Positions 30,246 through 41,795 of a stretch of 52,172 nt of DNA are shown here, one piece after another. The first letter of the stretch is position 1. Every line of letters begins with the position of its first letter. The notes under the pieces were generated by a model. It saw nothing but the letters and a program-made list of their open reading frames with translations, did not search any database and was not told where the DNA came from. The position numbers were made by a program, and so were the translations under genes. Source of the stretch: Candolleomyces eurysporus (Eukaryota; Basidiomycota; Agaricomycetes; Agaricales; Psathyrellaceae); NCBI GenBank assembly GCA_027579435.1, contig JANBPK010000838.1:1-52172 (forward strand). The letters are read 5' to 3'.

Positions 30246-32180
30246 ATGCCATTTCTCTATTTTTTAAATGGTTTTACAGAGACCAAAGACATTTGTATAC
30301 AAACTCTCTGCTACTATCTCCAAGGGCAAGGAAAAAGTATTCTATGTGCAGCATTGTCTGGAATTGCTTCTTTGCTACTACCAAGTGGACATACATCTGA
30401 TTCAATGTTTAAAACTCCCATTGAAATATTTGATAGTAAAACACAGAATACTCTCCTGGCTGATTTAATGAAGGAAATTAATCTAATGATTTGGGATAAA
30501 GTTCTAATGCACAGAAAGCCACGTCAAGAGGCAGTTGATCCTAGCCTTGATATCCATGAAAGCAACCTGCCTTTTGGTGGTATCACTATTGACTTTGGTG
30601 GTGATTCCCAGCAGATTCTGCCAGTCATTCTGAAATGAGGCAGAGAAGAGACTGTTGCACTCTGCATCAATTGGTCAAAGTTCCAGCACTATGTTGAAGC
30701 TCTCAAGCTTACACAAAATATGCAATTAGACAATGCCTTGCAGAAAGAATGTGAATTTGAAATGCAGCTTTTAGATGTTGAACATTGAAAGCCACCTCTC
30801 ACTGGAGATTAATGAACATTTTGTCTTTCTTCCTGAGACTATAAAATGCACTCTGGGCAATACAATTGGGTTTGATCACCACAATTTACCCTGGCTTAGA
30901 TAAATTAAACCCTCAGACTGCAAATAGNCAATTTTTCAAATGATTGGCAGAACTATAACCAATTCTTTATGGAGCATACCATTCTCAACCCATGGTTAAC
31001 AGGCTAATGCTCCACATAGCAGTTCCCTGAGGCATTTGACTCATGTAGGCTTCATGGCACTCCACTAAGTGCTTTGGGCACTTGGCTCCAAAGGTAAACA
31101 ATGGCGATGTGCAGAACAGAAGGATAATGTGTATGAGAAACATACTGAACTGAGCAGCAGAGCTTACAGCTCACCATTACTGCAAAAGCTTGGTGGCAAA
31201 GGCTCAAGAATAACAACCTATCTGTCTGAGAGTGTGGGTTCAGTATGTGTAGAAAGGTAATTGAGGGTTGAGGGGCTGAAGACAGTGGCGGCTCAGTACC
31301 TGATTGCTCTGGATGTGAGGAGGCAGGACAAATGTAATACAGTCTAAGTGAAGACAAGAGCAACAACAACAAAATGCAAGATGAATTATATTAAAACCAC
31401 TGCAGATTTGAAGCAACTGCTTGAGTCCAAATGAATGAAGATGAAAAGGTCCCATCTCCCAGTAAATTCATACTCTGCATATTTAAAATAGTCTGTCAAG
31501 TGTGTACACAATTGGTGTACAAAAAAAGTGGAGGTCCAACCAGACCACGCCATGCAATCGCAATACTCTACAAATATTTGAGAACAGTCAAAAGAGAAAA
31601 ACAACCATGAAAGAAAGGCAAGGGTCCTGAAAGGGCAATGGGGTCAGCTAATTAAGCCAAGAAAAATAGTAGTACTGTTTATTTGTACAGAGTCAGTGCG
31701 CTCCCCACACCTGAGTCAAAACACTCCAGAACTCCTAGAATGAGAGAGTTCCAGGTCTCTATTAAGTATCTCAGCTCTATCGAACCATCTGGACTTCTTG
31801 TCTCTGAGATGAAACTTGAAGGGTGGATCTCCAATTATAATACGCTGGAACATGAGCCCAAAAGATGGGGTTTTTAATGGGAAAAAGGCTATCCTCACAA
31901 GGATATCCAATTGTGTCATTGAAATTTGTGTTATGAATAGTCAATACAATGGGCAAAGAGCTTTCATTTCACCTATCATTCATGAGCTTTCAACTGGAGA
32001 ATTGCCATTTGTGCTCCAACAAAGACAGATTCCTGTTTGCCTTTGCTTTGCAATGACTATTGACAAGTCATAGGCAATCATTAAAGCATGTTGAAATTGG
32101 TCCATAGCATTGCTCATGGACAGCTGTATGTTGCTCTGTCATGTTACACATTGGGTCCTAGAATGATGATTGTACTACAA
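30246..32180 (+). pseudogene. Decayed Helitron helicase (Pif1-like)
   Basis: Two blocks of a Helitron Pif1-family helicase survive. Block 1 (30246-30790) has a degenerate Walker A (GQGKSIL), ALSGIASLLLPSGHTSDSMF, LMIWDKVLM and LPFGGITIDFGGDSQQILPV, with a TGA at 30636 and more stops after 30780. Block 2 (about 31740-32180) has the C-terminal signature: PKDGVFNGKKAILTRI, FVLQQRQIPVCLCFAMTIDK, and HGQLYVALS after a stop and frameshift. Some 900 bp between them is unreadable, and the Rep (HUH) nuclease part is absent. The enzyme normally unwinds DNA during rolling-circle transposition; this copy cannot. Confidence 0.75.
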
Positions 32181-32341
32181 TTAATTCAGTTCATCTGGCA
32201 GAAGCACTATAATGATAGCAATAGAATTAATACTCTTTATTATTGAGTGTTGGTAAGTCCATCCAGTGCAAAACAACAGTAGTATTGAGAAATATATATT
32301 TATCATTTTTAATTGTGAATATATTTTGCGAAGCCCCCACC

Positions 32342-32358
32342 GTGCGCCAAAGGCGCAC
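32342..32358 (+). repeat. GC-rich hairpin, candidate Helitron 3' end
   Basis: A perfect 7-bp stem (GTGCGCC / GGCGCAC) with an AAA loop lies ~160 bp after the helicase C-terminal block, where a Helitron 3' terminus is expected. CTAA follows after four bases and CTAG ends at 32376; either could be the terminal CTRR. GC-rich coding DNA resumes shortly afterwards. Confidence 0.55.
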
Positions 32359-32610
32359 CAAGCTAAGCTTGTCTAGACTTCTGTCACATTGTCAAAATGT
32401 GTGAGCAATCCCTGCAGTTGGTGATGGACCATTAGGTAAGCAAACAGCCAACCAAGGGGGCTCCGGACCGCAAAATCCTGGACCGGATCATACGGACATG
32501 AGGCAGTGCGGTGTTATAACTTAGCGCATGTCAGCGACAAACACTTTACAAACAGACCGAAATAAGGCGTAGGACTGTGGAAGGGGCCCAGCTGCCTCCC
32601 CTCTTTCACC

Positions 32611-34694
32611 ATGGCTGACAGTCACATCGAATTCTTCAATAATGCTCAGTTCGGCCAGGCAGGAACAATCAATTTTTTAACAAATCTCTCGTCACCTACA
32701 GGTCTGGACCCATTGAAGGGTCAGTGCTTGTTCATCCCTCTGACTATAGAAAATTGGGCGCACTCTTACACGATGCACAGACCTCGAGGGCCGAATCGCG
32801 GCAGGCGCTATCCACGACTCCATGGAACGCTGCGACGCCCCAAAATGCCATGCACAGACGCGAATCGCTGTCCAAAACGATTTGTACAGTTGGATCGTCG
32901 ATGGAGATGGAGAGTTAGACAGCCCTAAGAAGATCAAATGGGTGACCGGACCCGCAGGGACCGGGAAGACCGCCGTTATGGGATCCCTGTCTGAACGCTG
33001 CAAAGAAGGTCGGGTGCTGGTAGCGACGTTCTTCTTTGCGTCCTGGTCAGCATCCATTAGAAGGCGCCGGAAGACAGCTCTTATAACCACCATCGCACAC
33101 CAGCTCGCGCGATATCATCCTGATCTGCGAGAAGGGATATCCAAAGCAATTGACGCAAACTCAGACATTTTCGACAAAAANTCTGCAAAAGCAGATGGAA
33201 GTCCTCATCCTAGGGCCTCTACAGGAGATCGCACATCGTCCCGACAGGCCTGGTTTGCGTGGTGCCATCATCATCGATGGTCTGGATGAATGTGAGGCCG
33301 AACAATACCACGATACCGCAGGCATTGGCACTCGAGGTAAACACGCCCGAGCAAACGCCGAAGACCAGCTGGAGATCCTCCAAGTCCTTCGAGCAGCATC
33401 ATCAGATCCATCATTTCCCTTCTGTATCCTCGTCGCTAGTCGTCCAGAGCGGGTGTTCTGCGAATTCTTCGACCCCGAAAACAATCCCACCCCCTTCGCC
33501 CACAAGCTTGATTTGAACGAACAGTACAATGCTGACGACGATATCACCCTATTTTTGGAAGCTCAGCTCAACATTCTTCGTCGCCGTTACGACCTTCCTC
33601 CTTCGTGGCCAGCCCCGGGATCCATTCGAACCTTGGTGGAGAACGCATCGGGGCAATTCATCTATGCCGCAACCGTCATCCGGTTCCTTGACACGGGTCA
33701 CCGAGAACCTCCGGAGGCCCTGCTTGAAGTCATTTTGAAGGTGAAAGTGACTCAAAAAACAGCTTCAAACCCATTTGAACAACTGGACGCGTTGTACACA
33801 CACATTTTGGAGTCTAGTCCAGATCCGCCCCTTTCGGTACGGTGGATTCGCAGTATCGACCAACTCCGGGCTAGGATCGACGGCCGGTTCATATCCCCGG
33901 GCACGCTGCAAGTTACTTCCAAGATGAATATGAATCTGCTTCTGCAAACGGACCTACAGAGTAGCGAGGCTGAGCACTTACTCGGAAGCCTTCGCTCACT
34001 GATTCGGATCCCACCTCCTAGCAATCAGGCAACTACTCAATATGCCTTTTACCACAAATCACTGTTTGACTTTCTCGATGACCCTGCCCGTTGCGCGGAG
34101 CTGCATGTCGAGAAGAGCAAAATTGATGCGTTCATCAGTGATGGCTTTGTTCGGGCGTGTATGAGTGAGTTTGATTTTCGCTTTGCTCGCTTTCACGGTA
34201 CAAGTCTGATGCTATGATATTGAAGGGGGTTGTGATATCCAGTTTTCATACCCGGGAAGCTTTCTCGAATTCTTGGCCATCCTTCCATCTGTCGCAAGTG
34301 TGGCTTCGGGCAGCTTACACCCTGAGGCCATTCCTACACCACCCAGTGCTGATTGGTGGGTGTCATTGGCCATTGCGCACACGCGCCCTCATTCCCTCTG
34401 GGATATATTCCGGGGAATTCATATCTCAGTGCGTTTCATCCTCGATCTTTTTTAAAACCTTGGAGTTAACATTCAATCTTCCTTCGTCTTGCTAATCTTT
34501 AGTGTCCTTGGTATCGTTGCAAGCCAGCCTGTAGAATCTGGAGCTGTTCCATCCTGTGTGGTTTGGGATCAGCTACCTCGATCGCACCCGGCATGTTTTG
34601 GCCATCTAGACGGGGTCACACGAGCAGGGATAATAAGACTTTCAATCGGTTGGTCAATAAGGCCATAAAGGATTTCGAGCAGAGAGACCCTTAG
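32611..34694 (+). CDS. NACHT-domain NTPase (NLR-like, no C-terminal repeats)
   Basis: Four exons (32611-32719, 32781-34164, 34226-34428, 34503-34694) give 628 residues if the N at 33181 is ignored; introns of 61, 61 and 74 nt have good signals and all phases agree. The start has a good context (ACCATGG). The NACHT module shows Walker A GPAGTGKT (residues ~93-100), Walker B AIIIDGLDE (~198) and a sensor-like ILVASRPE. The C-terminus IHISCPWYRCKPACRIW matches the usual tail of short Agaricomycete NACHT proteins. Such STAND ATPases act as oligomerising switches in fungal non-self recognition and programmed cell death. No effector domain is seen in the short N-terminus and no WD40, ankyrin or TPR repeats follow. 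It sits directly right of a Helitron end. Confidence 0.82.
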
Positions 34695-36715
34695 TCCATG
34701 ATTATAATTTCCAATGCCTGTGCATTTCATCTGGGTTGATGCGTGCAGTCGGAAGAGAATCTGTTTGTATATATGTCAATTTAGGGCAGCTGCAGAGTAG
34801 ACACAACAATATGATCAGACGTAGAGTCTGGAATTCAACGTTCAGCATTCACTGCGTTTCCCGAATTTTAAGCTGTGGGACTGGAATTCTAGCTGAGATT
34901 GAAAGGGCTTGAGGGACTTTCCCACCGCTTTCGTGTCTTCCGTTCACTCACCTTTCGTTCTCCCCCCNTACCTACCTTTACCGGGATTGCAGATCTTTGA
35001 TAGACATAGTTAGCTCCCATTTTCGGTCGTATCAGGCTGTACGATCACTCATAATTCGTCTTTTAAAGGCAGAATGGGACCCTTTCTTGTCCTCCCACCC
35101 CCTCGCAAGGTCTGGAAACTGGACAATCCCCACTATTTTGCCCTTTTGTGCGTCCAAGATATGTGGGTGCAAAATTAGCAAGACCGTGTCTTGCCATCAC
35201 CCAGCCATCCACCAAAATCGTGCTCATGTCTACCTTTGTGTCGTCAAGAACGAAGGAGGAAGCGAAAGCACGGACGAAGAATTCCTCTGGCGTCCCGGCT
35301 AGGAACCCAAATGTTACCGCCCGCTCCGACTGCCTCATCCTCCCCTCAAGCATCAACCAGACATGGAAGCACATGCACGGTATCGTGAGGAGGTGCATGG
35401 CGTTCCAACGGCCATCGACCTTTGGTTTCGCAGGTGCATCGAAGGTTCTTGCACACCACCCAGCGGGCTCGAGGGTAACAGCCTTGACTGGCTGCGCTTC
35501 GGTATGGACCCCGTTGACCTGCTGTCTAATGACCAGGTTCTCTGCATCTTGCATGTATATGAAGCTGTTGTACGTCTGCCCTCTCTTGTTTAGTCTTAGA
35601 TGCCTATTTCGGCCTCTCAACCGCAGCTCCCAAATGGGTGGAATACCGTCGTGGACCTGCCCCTGTCTCTTGGCTTCCACATCCTCAGGCTATCGAAATA
35701 GTCCAAATTTTTTNCTATCTCAGAGCGCAATCAAGATGTCTGCGCCACTGCTATTGCCTGGGCTTGTGGCCAATATGTAGGCAGTTCTTCTAGAGTTAAA
35801 GGGTGTGATTACTGACAATTTTTTTTTATAGCGTGGCTCGTTTGCCGACATGAAGCTCACCTGCATCCCCGCTGTGCCACCCTTGCCATCTCCTCCCAAA
35901 ACCATTGGTGCACGATGTTAACACCTCTCGTCTGGATACCGTCCATACGCCACGTCCCTCCCTGCTAGCAGATCCTCACAGCCTTTGGAGTGGCTGTAAT
36001 TTACAACCCCTCCAACTAGTGTAGCTAAAATTGTCCCACGTACTAATGGTATCATAGCGGCGCCTCTGCGGCGCCAGTCCCCGTCTCCCAGTGGACCGAT
36101 TGATATTGTACACCGTAGGATGTCTTACTGTAAGCATGCTTACTCTTGAGAGGCTTCTTTGCTGTCCATCGAGCCCTGGCAGTGCCACTTAGAGGGACTA
36201 AATCTGGACAACAGCAATACATATCCTTTGGCAAAACCAGACAGCAGAAATAATTGAATACAAGCCTTGCCTTGCTTCACTACGGCATTGGGATCCTGGT
36301 ATGAGGCTCCAGGTTGTCTGTCCCAATGTTGACTGGCCTCGAATATGACAAAATTCATTGATCTTAGGATACCGTTCAGTTTGTGAGTTGCTCAAGGTAA
36401 AATGTTTACTGTGCTCATAGCTTAACTTTGAATACACTGTCAGTCAGTGAATCTGCGAGCATATTATTATGGACCCCAGTTTGAGTGCATCAACGGCGTT
36501 TNGCTAACGGTATCTGGCCATTGCGACGCCGAGATCACAGAGAAGGCGCCGAGAGGCTGGCTGAAGGCAACGCCGCTCTCTTGAATTCCATCTGTTGGTG
36601 TAGTTAGAAAGACCTGAATTTTAATCGGTGTGCAGCTTTTGAGCTTACCTTTTTAGCGATGCCTTATAATAGATTTGGCAGTTTGGTCCGAATCGCGACG
36701 CATAGTAGGCCTTTC
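34695..36715. other. No confidently supported gene; conflicting open frames
   Basis: At 35063-35780 both strands are open for about 200 codons, each without an ATG at its start and without a known domain; I cannot choose. A strong intron-like element (donor GTAGGC at 35777, TTACTGAC branch motif, T-tract, ATAG at about 35832) on the plus strand follows a short ATG frame (35735) and hints at a small spliced gene. A GC-rich foldback (GGCGCC ... GGCGCC) lies at 36059-36075. The rest, 36080-36715, shows nothing coherent. Confidence 0.4.
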
Positions 36716-36870
36716 CTACAATACTGAGGCCAAACCGGGAACAATTACCGGACAGAGAGTCTTGGTAAAAATACCTCCTACAGTTACAGAGATGCCCTCT
36801 ATATTTCAATTAGTGCACATAGACACTATGCACATGACACCGCCTAGTAATGGCCATAGCTATATTGTGC
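36716..36870 (+). pseudogene. Ty3/gypsy integrase scrap
   Basis: The plus frame reads VLVKIPPTVTEMPSIFQLVH, then IDTMHMTPPSNGHSYIV. This is the integrase segment that contains the first catalytic Asp of basidiomycete gypsy elements (consensus around FQ.iHvDTM.m..SNG..YIV). Sequence to the right switches within a few bases to the ArsB-like frame. No LTR or other gypsy domain adjoins. Confidence 0.6.
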
Positions 36871-37715
36871 CTGTTGTTCTTCTCACTAGCCTACATGGCC
36901 ATCACCCTCGATATCACTGGAGTTCTTCAAGCAGCCGCCTTCTGGGTCAGCAATAAGGGTGGCTCGAATGGATACAAGTTCTACCTTTATTTCTACGTCA
37001 TGTTAACTGTTCTCAGTGTCGTTCTGGGGAACGACCCAGTCATCCTGTCTGGGACAGCATTTTTGGTGTATTATACCGAGGCCTCTGGGGTGGGTACTCG
37101 CATCCATCTTATTTTCATTCACCGTATCCTAACAGACAAATCTATTCTTAGCTCGAACCCATCTCATGGCCTATCTCAGAGTTCGCCGCCGCGAACACTG
37201 CGAGCATGGTCCTTTTTGTGGGGAACCCAACGAATGTAGTCATCTGCGAAGGTTTCCGCGTAAACAACGCTGCTTTCACAGCATATACCATCCTTCCCTT
37301 TCTCGTATACTCCATCTTCCGCTTTGTGGCGCTCGCCTTCCAATTCCGGGATCAGAAGTACGTCCCACGGCGCCTGAATGTGCAATGCAACTTGGACGTC
37401 CAGTCAGCGCTGCGCGACCCTATTGGCTTGTGGGTAGGGAGTATTCTCCTCGGCACCTGCCTGGTCGTCGTCATCGTGGTCAGCTTTGTCCACGTTGACG
37501 TATGGATCATCAGCTTGCCTTTCGCTGTGGCCAAATTCGTTTACGATATTGGGTGGGACCACTACCGCCATGTGAAGAAAGCTCCAACGCTGAGGAAGCG
37601 GTCTGATGATGACCTTACCCAGATCGAAGACAACATTATGTTACGCCAACTCCGAAAACACGCCTCACCACCGGTTAACAAACATTCCGAGCCCGAGCAA
37701 GGCGCGCAGCAATAG
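36850..37715 (+). pseudogene. ArsB/NhaD-like ion transporter fragment, both ends missing
   Basis: Two exons (36850-37089, 37152-37715; 62-nt intron GTGGGT...CTTAG, phase 0). The protein begins within a membrane helix (LCLLFFSLAYMAITLDITGV), continues with SNKGGSNGYKFYLYFYV, VLGNDPVILSGTAFLVYYT and the family core EFAAANTASMVLFVGNPTNV, then two more helices and a basic tail. These are hallmarks of fungal ArsB-type (ion transporter superfamily) permeases, which export arsenite or exchange anions. The usual N-terminal helices are missing, where gypsy integrase sequence begins, and the second half of the transporter after the loop is absent. ATG 36850 lies inside a helix and is unlikely to be the true start. 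Confidence 0.68.
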
Positions 37716-37759
37716 CAAGGAGAGAGCAACATTGGGAAATATAGTTATTGAGCACTCAC

Positions 37760-40700
37760 ATTCGCTGCATGGTACGCATCCATCGTATACTGAACGGCCA
37801 CGTCTCCGTCTTCATCCTTATTCGGTATGAAATAGAAATCAAGGTCGAACAAGTACGTCTTGCCGTATGAGTTGTAGTGCCTGCATCCACACAGAACAAA
37901 AACCCAGTCAGCTGTAGTTCTAGGGAATACAAACAAGAGACTGACTTTCCGCGCTCATCGCTCTCCTCGACATTCAAAAGCTCTCCAGAATAGATCCCAA
38001 GGAATGTTCCAGCTGGTATCTTCTTCGCGCCCGCAAAGACACCCCACCCTTTCTTCTCCGTCTTCTGGATACTGACAGCGACTGTCCGTCCGTGCTGAAC
38101 AACCTACAAACCAGCAGAGTCAGCCAACAAATCGAACACGAAAAAAAAAAGAACCNCGTAAAAACCACTCACCCGATTCACACCCACAAAGCGCATTACA
38201 CTCCACAATCGGGTAAGGCCAATGCTTCAACCTCTTGTGCTTATCATACAAGAACCCAGAATGAAACGCCTCCGAGTTCTCCTCCGGATACTGGATCAAA
38301 TCCCTCTGCTTCTGCACACACGCACACGTCTTGCTCTTGGGATCGCACTTGCCCACACAATCACACCCCCTCAAGTTCGCTATATCCGGGTCAGGCACCC
38401 CAGGCCCATGGTATATCCTATTCGCATAATGGAACTCCCAAGGCGGCGTGGGCTCATGATCCACGTTATTGATGATCTGGATGGGAGGTGCATAAGGTTC
38501 GTCTTCCATCGTGTTGAAAGACATTTCAGCCGTCAAGACTTTCCGCATATCTGGACACATCCGGAAACGTTCGCTGCAGCTGTTGATTTGGTCGTGGAGG
38601 CTACTCGGGAGGTCCTTGATATAATAGACTTTGGGAGTAAACTGCTCACGCCAATTGTCAAACGTGAGGGCTTGGATCCCGCCGTAGCTTTTGCCTCCAG
38701 AAAAGGAAAGAGATGGTATGATAGGGAGGTCGGCTGGGGTGTGGCATGGTTCTGAATCCGCAGAAGACGATGACACAGAGGTAGAGCTTTCACGCGGCGT
38801 GATCATTGGAATAGGCACCGCGACATTATCATCGGTTTCCGCGTCGTCGCTGGCATAAAAGTCGTCGCTGAAAGCGGCGATATCGGGAGAAGGTTGACGA
38901 GGCTGAGGTCGAGAAGGTGACTTTTCAGGGCTGGCAATAATATCATCCTCGTCGGAAGCCGGCGAGGTGGTCAATTTCTGGCTACCCAACGCTTCCGTGA
39001 GACCATCCAGCTCTGAAGAAGCTCCACGGGCCGATGGTGCAAGCAGGGCATCGACCTCCATGGCTGCATCCGCATCAGACGCGGATGTAGCCCCCGCTTC
39101 GTCAATATCGTCGTCGGACAGACGATCTACGGCGCTTTCAGGGACAACGACCTCGAAGTTTATTGGTTCGGAAATGGTTGCAGTGACTGGGATACTCGGT
39201 CTCGTATTCGACCGTGAAACAGGTGGCCTGAATGGCAGTTGGGGNAACCGGTAACGTAGGTCGGGGGGNACGCCTCTCGGGACGGATTAGAGGAGTGAAT
39301 GGAGATTACGGACGCAGGAGGCGATACGGAGGGTCCTCTTCGAGGTGCAGGCGCAGCGATCTTCGTTACGCTTGGCGCATTTGTCGTCTCGTTCACCGTC
39401 GCTTCTGCGGCAGCGGTAGGCATTGTATGCCTACGGACAGGCGAAGTCGGCGCCTCCTGCCGTCTGGTTGGTGAATTAACATCAGTCTTCCTGGCCAGCA
39501 GCGGTTGGGGTCTTGGCACTGTTCGACGGCTCGATCCTGAGCTCGGCGGACGCCTACGACCTGGAACGAATCCAAGCTCTGGGTCTGAACTGTCGGCGTC
39601 GGTCGCCGCAGTAGCGCTGGCGGGCCGAGGGAAAGAAGCCCTGGTGGGNCTTCCTTCGAGGGTGCGGGGTCGAACGCAGGGGAGTTGCCGGCTCTTCTTC
39701 GTCCTCGTCAGTACTCAGGGTAAGGTCAATAGCGCTGTCAACGGAGGCGCCCGCTGCTGACGATTCAGCAGCTAAGGAAGGCGGTGATTGGGGCGTAGCT
39801 GGCTTCGGACTGCGACGTCGAGTAGCCAAGCGAGAGTTTTGCTCCCCTGCTGCCTGAATCGTGCCTGCGAGATCATAGCTTGCTGTAGAGGTGGCATTCT
39901 TGCTCCTGGACTGTACATGCTAATGAGGACGGTGATCAGAAAATGGGACAAGAAAGCACTCACGCCGCTTGCTTTGGGGTTAGTTGGTGTGACAACTTGT
40001 TCTTCGACAGCTTTCTTGCCTTTGGAGGTTGGTGTGGAAGGTCGCCTTGTTGAAACGGACTCCTCGATTCCCAGAGCTTCTTCTAGATGCCTTTTATCCA
40101 CAGACTCGCCACTGGTGACCGGCTCTGTGCTGCGCTTCGAAGATATCGTTCCAGTTTTGACGACAAAACCGTCAAGCGTTGAGTTGGTTATCTTTGACGA
40201 AGGTGGTTTTTTNCGACGGCGAAGTGGCGCCAGCACCAGTTTTTGAAGATCCTGCGCTAATCTTCTCAGCAAAGCCCGTCCAGGTAGACTTCACCGGCGA
40301 CTTAAAAACACTCGAACCTGACTGTTGGGCCGGCTTCGAAGGAGAGGATGGCGGATTCGCTCTGGGAGGCTTGCCAGAACCGGTAGACTTTCTACCGACT
40401 TGTAAGAGACGGGTCGGTGCCGGCTCTGGAGGTGGAATTGGCTCCGAGTCTGAGTTTGAGTCGAGTATAATGACATCGTCTCCTGGTCCCGGCCCACTAT
40501 TCTTCCTTGGCGGCTTGCTACTCCCGGTAGTCTTCCTTGCGATTTGTTGCAGTCGTTGGCGAGGTACAGGGTCTGGTTCACTTGAGGAAGCCCCTACTTT
40601 ACTTGATGAACCTGGCTCCCCTCCACTCTCCGAATCCGAGTCCATACGACCCGCAGGAGCTTTCTTGCGAATACTGCTCGGGCCAGCACCGACACCGTTT

Positions 40701-41398
40701 CTTGCCTGAACTTGCGATGGGAGGGTAGGTAAAGAATTGCGAGGAGCGTTGATCGAACCTTTGGGACGTAAAAAGGTCGGTGGCATGTATCGTACGAATT
40801 CAGAGAGACTCTTACTGTTTAATCGAGACAGCGACTTTTCCGTCACCGAACGGCCCAAGGAAGGCTTGGGGCCTCGCAGTGCATCGAGGCTTGGTCCGGG
40901 TGGTTCCTTGGAGGATGGTCCAAATTGCTCCCTCAGCTTCGATGGTCCCGCACTGAATGATCCCCTGTTCATAGTGGCAGGCGCTAATAACATAACGCGT
41001 TTCACAGCATCGCGATCAGGGAAACCGAACATGCAGTTTATCGGGGATAGACACTCACCTCTTCGACCATTTCCAGAGCTACTACCGGCACTCCCTGCCA
41101 CCACGCCTGGCCTCGGACGCTTTTGAGGTCGTCCAGAAGCAATCCCGGACCCCTCCCTGTTCCGCTTCATGTTGTTCGAGCTGCCTCTAGAGGGCAACTT
41201 TGGTCTATTCTCTGGAGGATCGTACTCATGGTTGAGCTCGTCTTCGCCCCCGCTGTCTTCGGAGGTATCCTGGGGCTCTAAATACACACACAGCGTCAGA
41301 TAAACTGTTTGTAGACTAAACCTGAACCGGCGTTGAACTAGAGCTGACCTCGTAGCGCCTCCCATGTAGGAGCTGGTGAGTTATCGTCCCTCGGCATC
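37760..41398 (-). pseudogene. Pre-SET/SET-domain protein (SUV39/Clr4-like), truncated at 3' end
   Basis: Six minus-strand exons: 41398-41350, 41277-41059, 40983-39964, 39919-38173, 38103-37946 and 37880-37760. Ignoring the N at 40213, 39649, 39269 and 39245 keeps one frame. About 900 N-terminal residues are disordered (Ser, Pro, Lys, acidic). The pre-SET domain shows GCDCVGKCDPKSKTCAC and VECNALCGC, and the SET domain GWGVFAGAKKIPAGTFLGIYSG, then YLFDLDFYF and YTMDAYHAAN. Such enzymes methylate histone H3 Lys9 in heterochromatin. The frame reaches a splice donor after YHAAN; the next exon (normally with NHSC and post-SET) is missing, since ArsB-fragment DNA begins ~45 bp away. Without those parts the enzyme should be inactive. 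The exon 4/5 junction is also irregular. Confidence 0.7.
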
Positions 41399-41795
41399 GA
41401 TATCGGGGCTTGAGGAGAGTTGAGAGTCTCGTCGATACCCAGCTAATGCTCACGAAGCATTCAAACGCGATATCGAGGGTAGGTCGTGGCGGTTCGAATA
41501 CAAGGGGACAGTCGCAGGGGGTGGGCAGCCGCGTGCCGGAAATCAGACGTCTGCCTAAAACCCTAACGTATGGTTCATATTAGGTTGTCGTGCGCACAGG
41601 TATTGCCACATCTTCTCAGTCTCCCTCACAGCAACGGCTGGGTTCATATCCTTCTCGAAGAAGAGATAAAGAGAAGCGCCTTGGTAGATTAAAGGATTGC
41701 ATATGGTATAATAAAACATGAAAGGTATCCATTACTACATACAAGTCAAACGAAGGAGAAAACAAACAAGATGAAACAATACAAGCATACATACA
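41399..41795. other. Intergenic, promoter region of the SET gene
   Basis: 397 bp between the CorA-like stop and the SET-gene ATG, both on the minus strand. No ORF or repeat stands out. It should hold the terminator of the upstream gene and the SET-gene promoter. Confidence 0.4.

Noticed and set aside
35063..35680. 205-codon minus-strand frame as a gene
   Set aside because: It begins with GTG right after a stop, has no ATG near its start and no domain, and the opposite strand is equally open.
36850..36852. ATG 36850 as the true start of the ArsB-like protein
   Set aside because: It lies in the middle of a conserved membrane helix and the bases overlap gypsy integrase sequence; the real start has been lost.
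40179..41126. Long plus-strand frames opposite the SET gene
   Set aside because: They are antisense shadows of a Ser/Pro/Lys-rich coding region whose introns and domains are on the minus strand.
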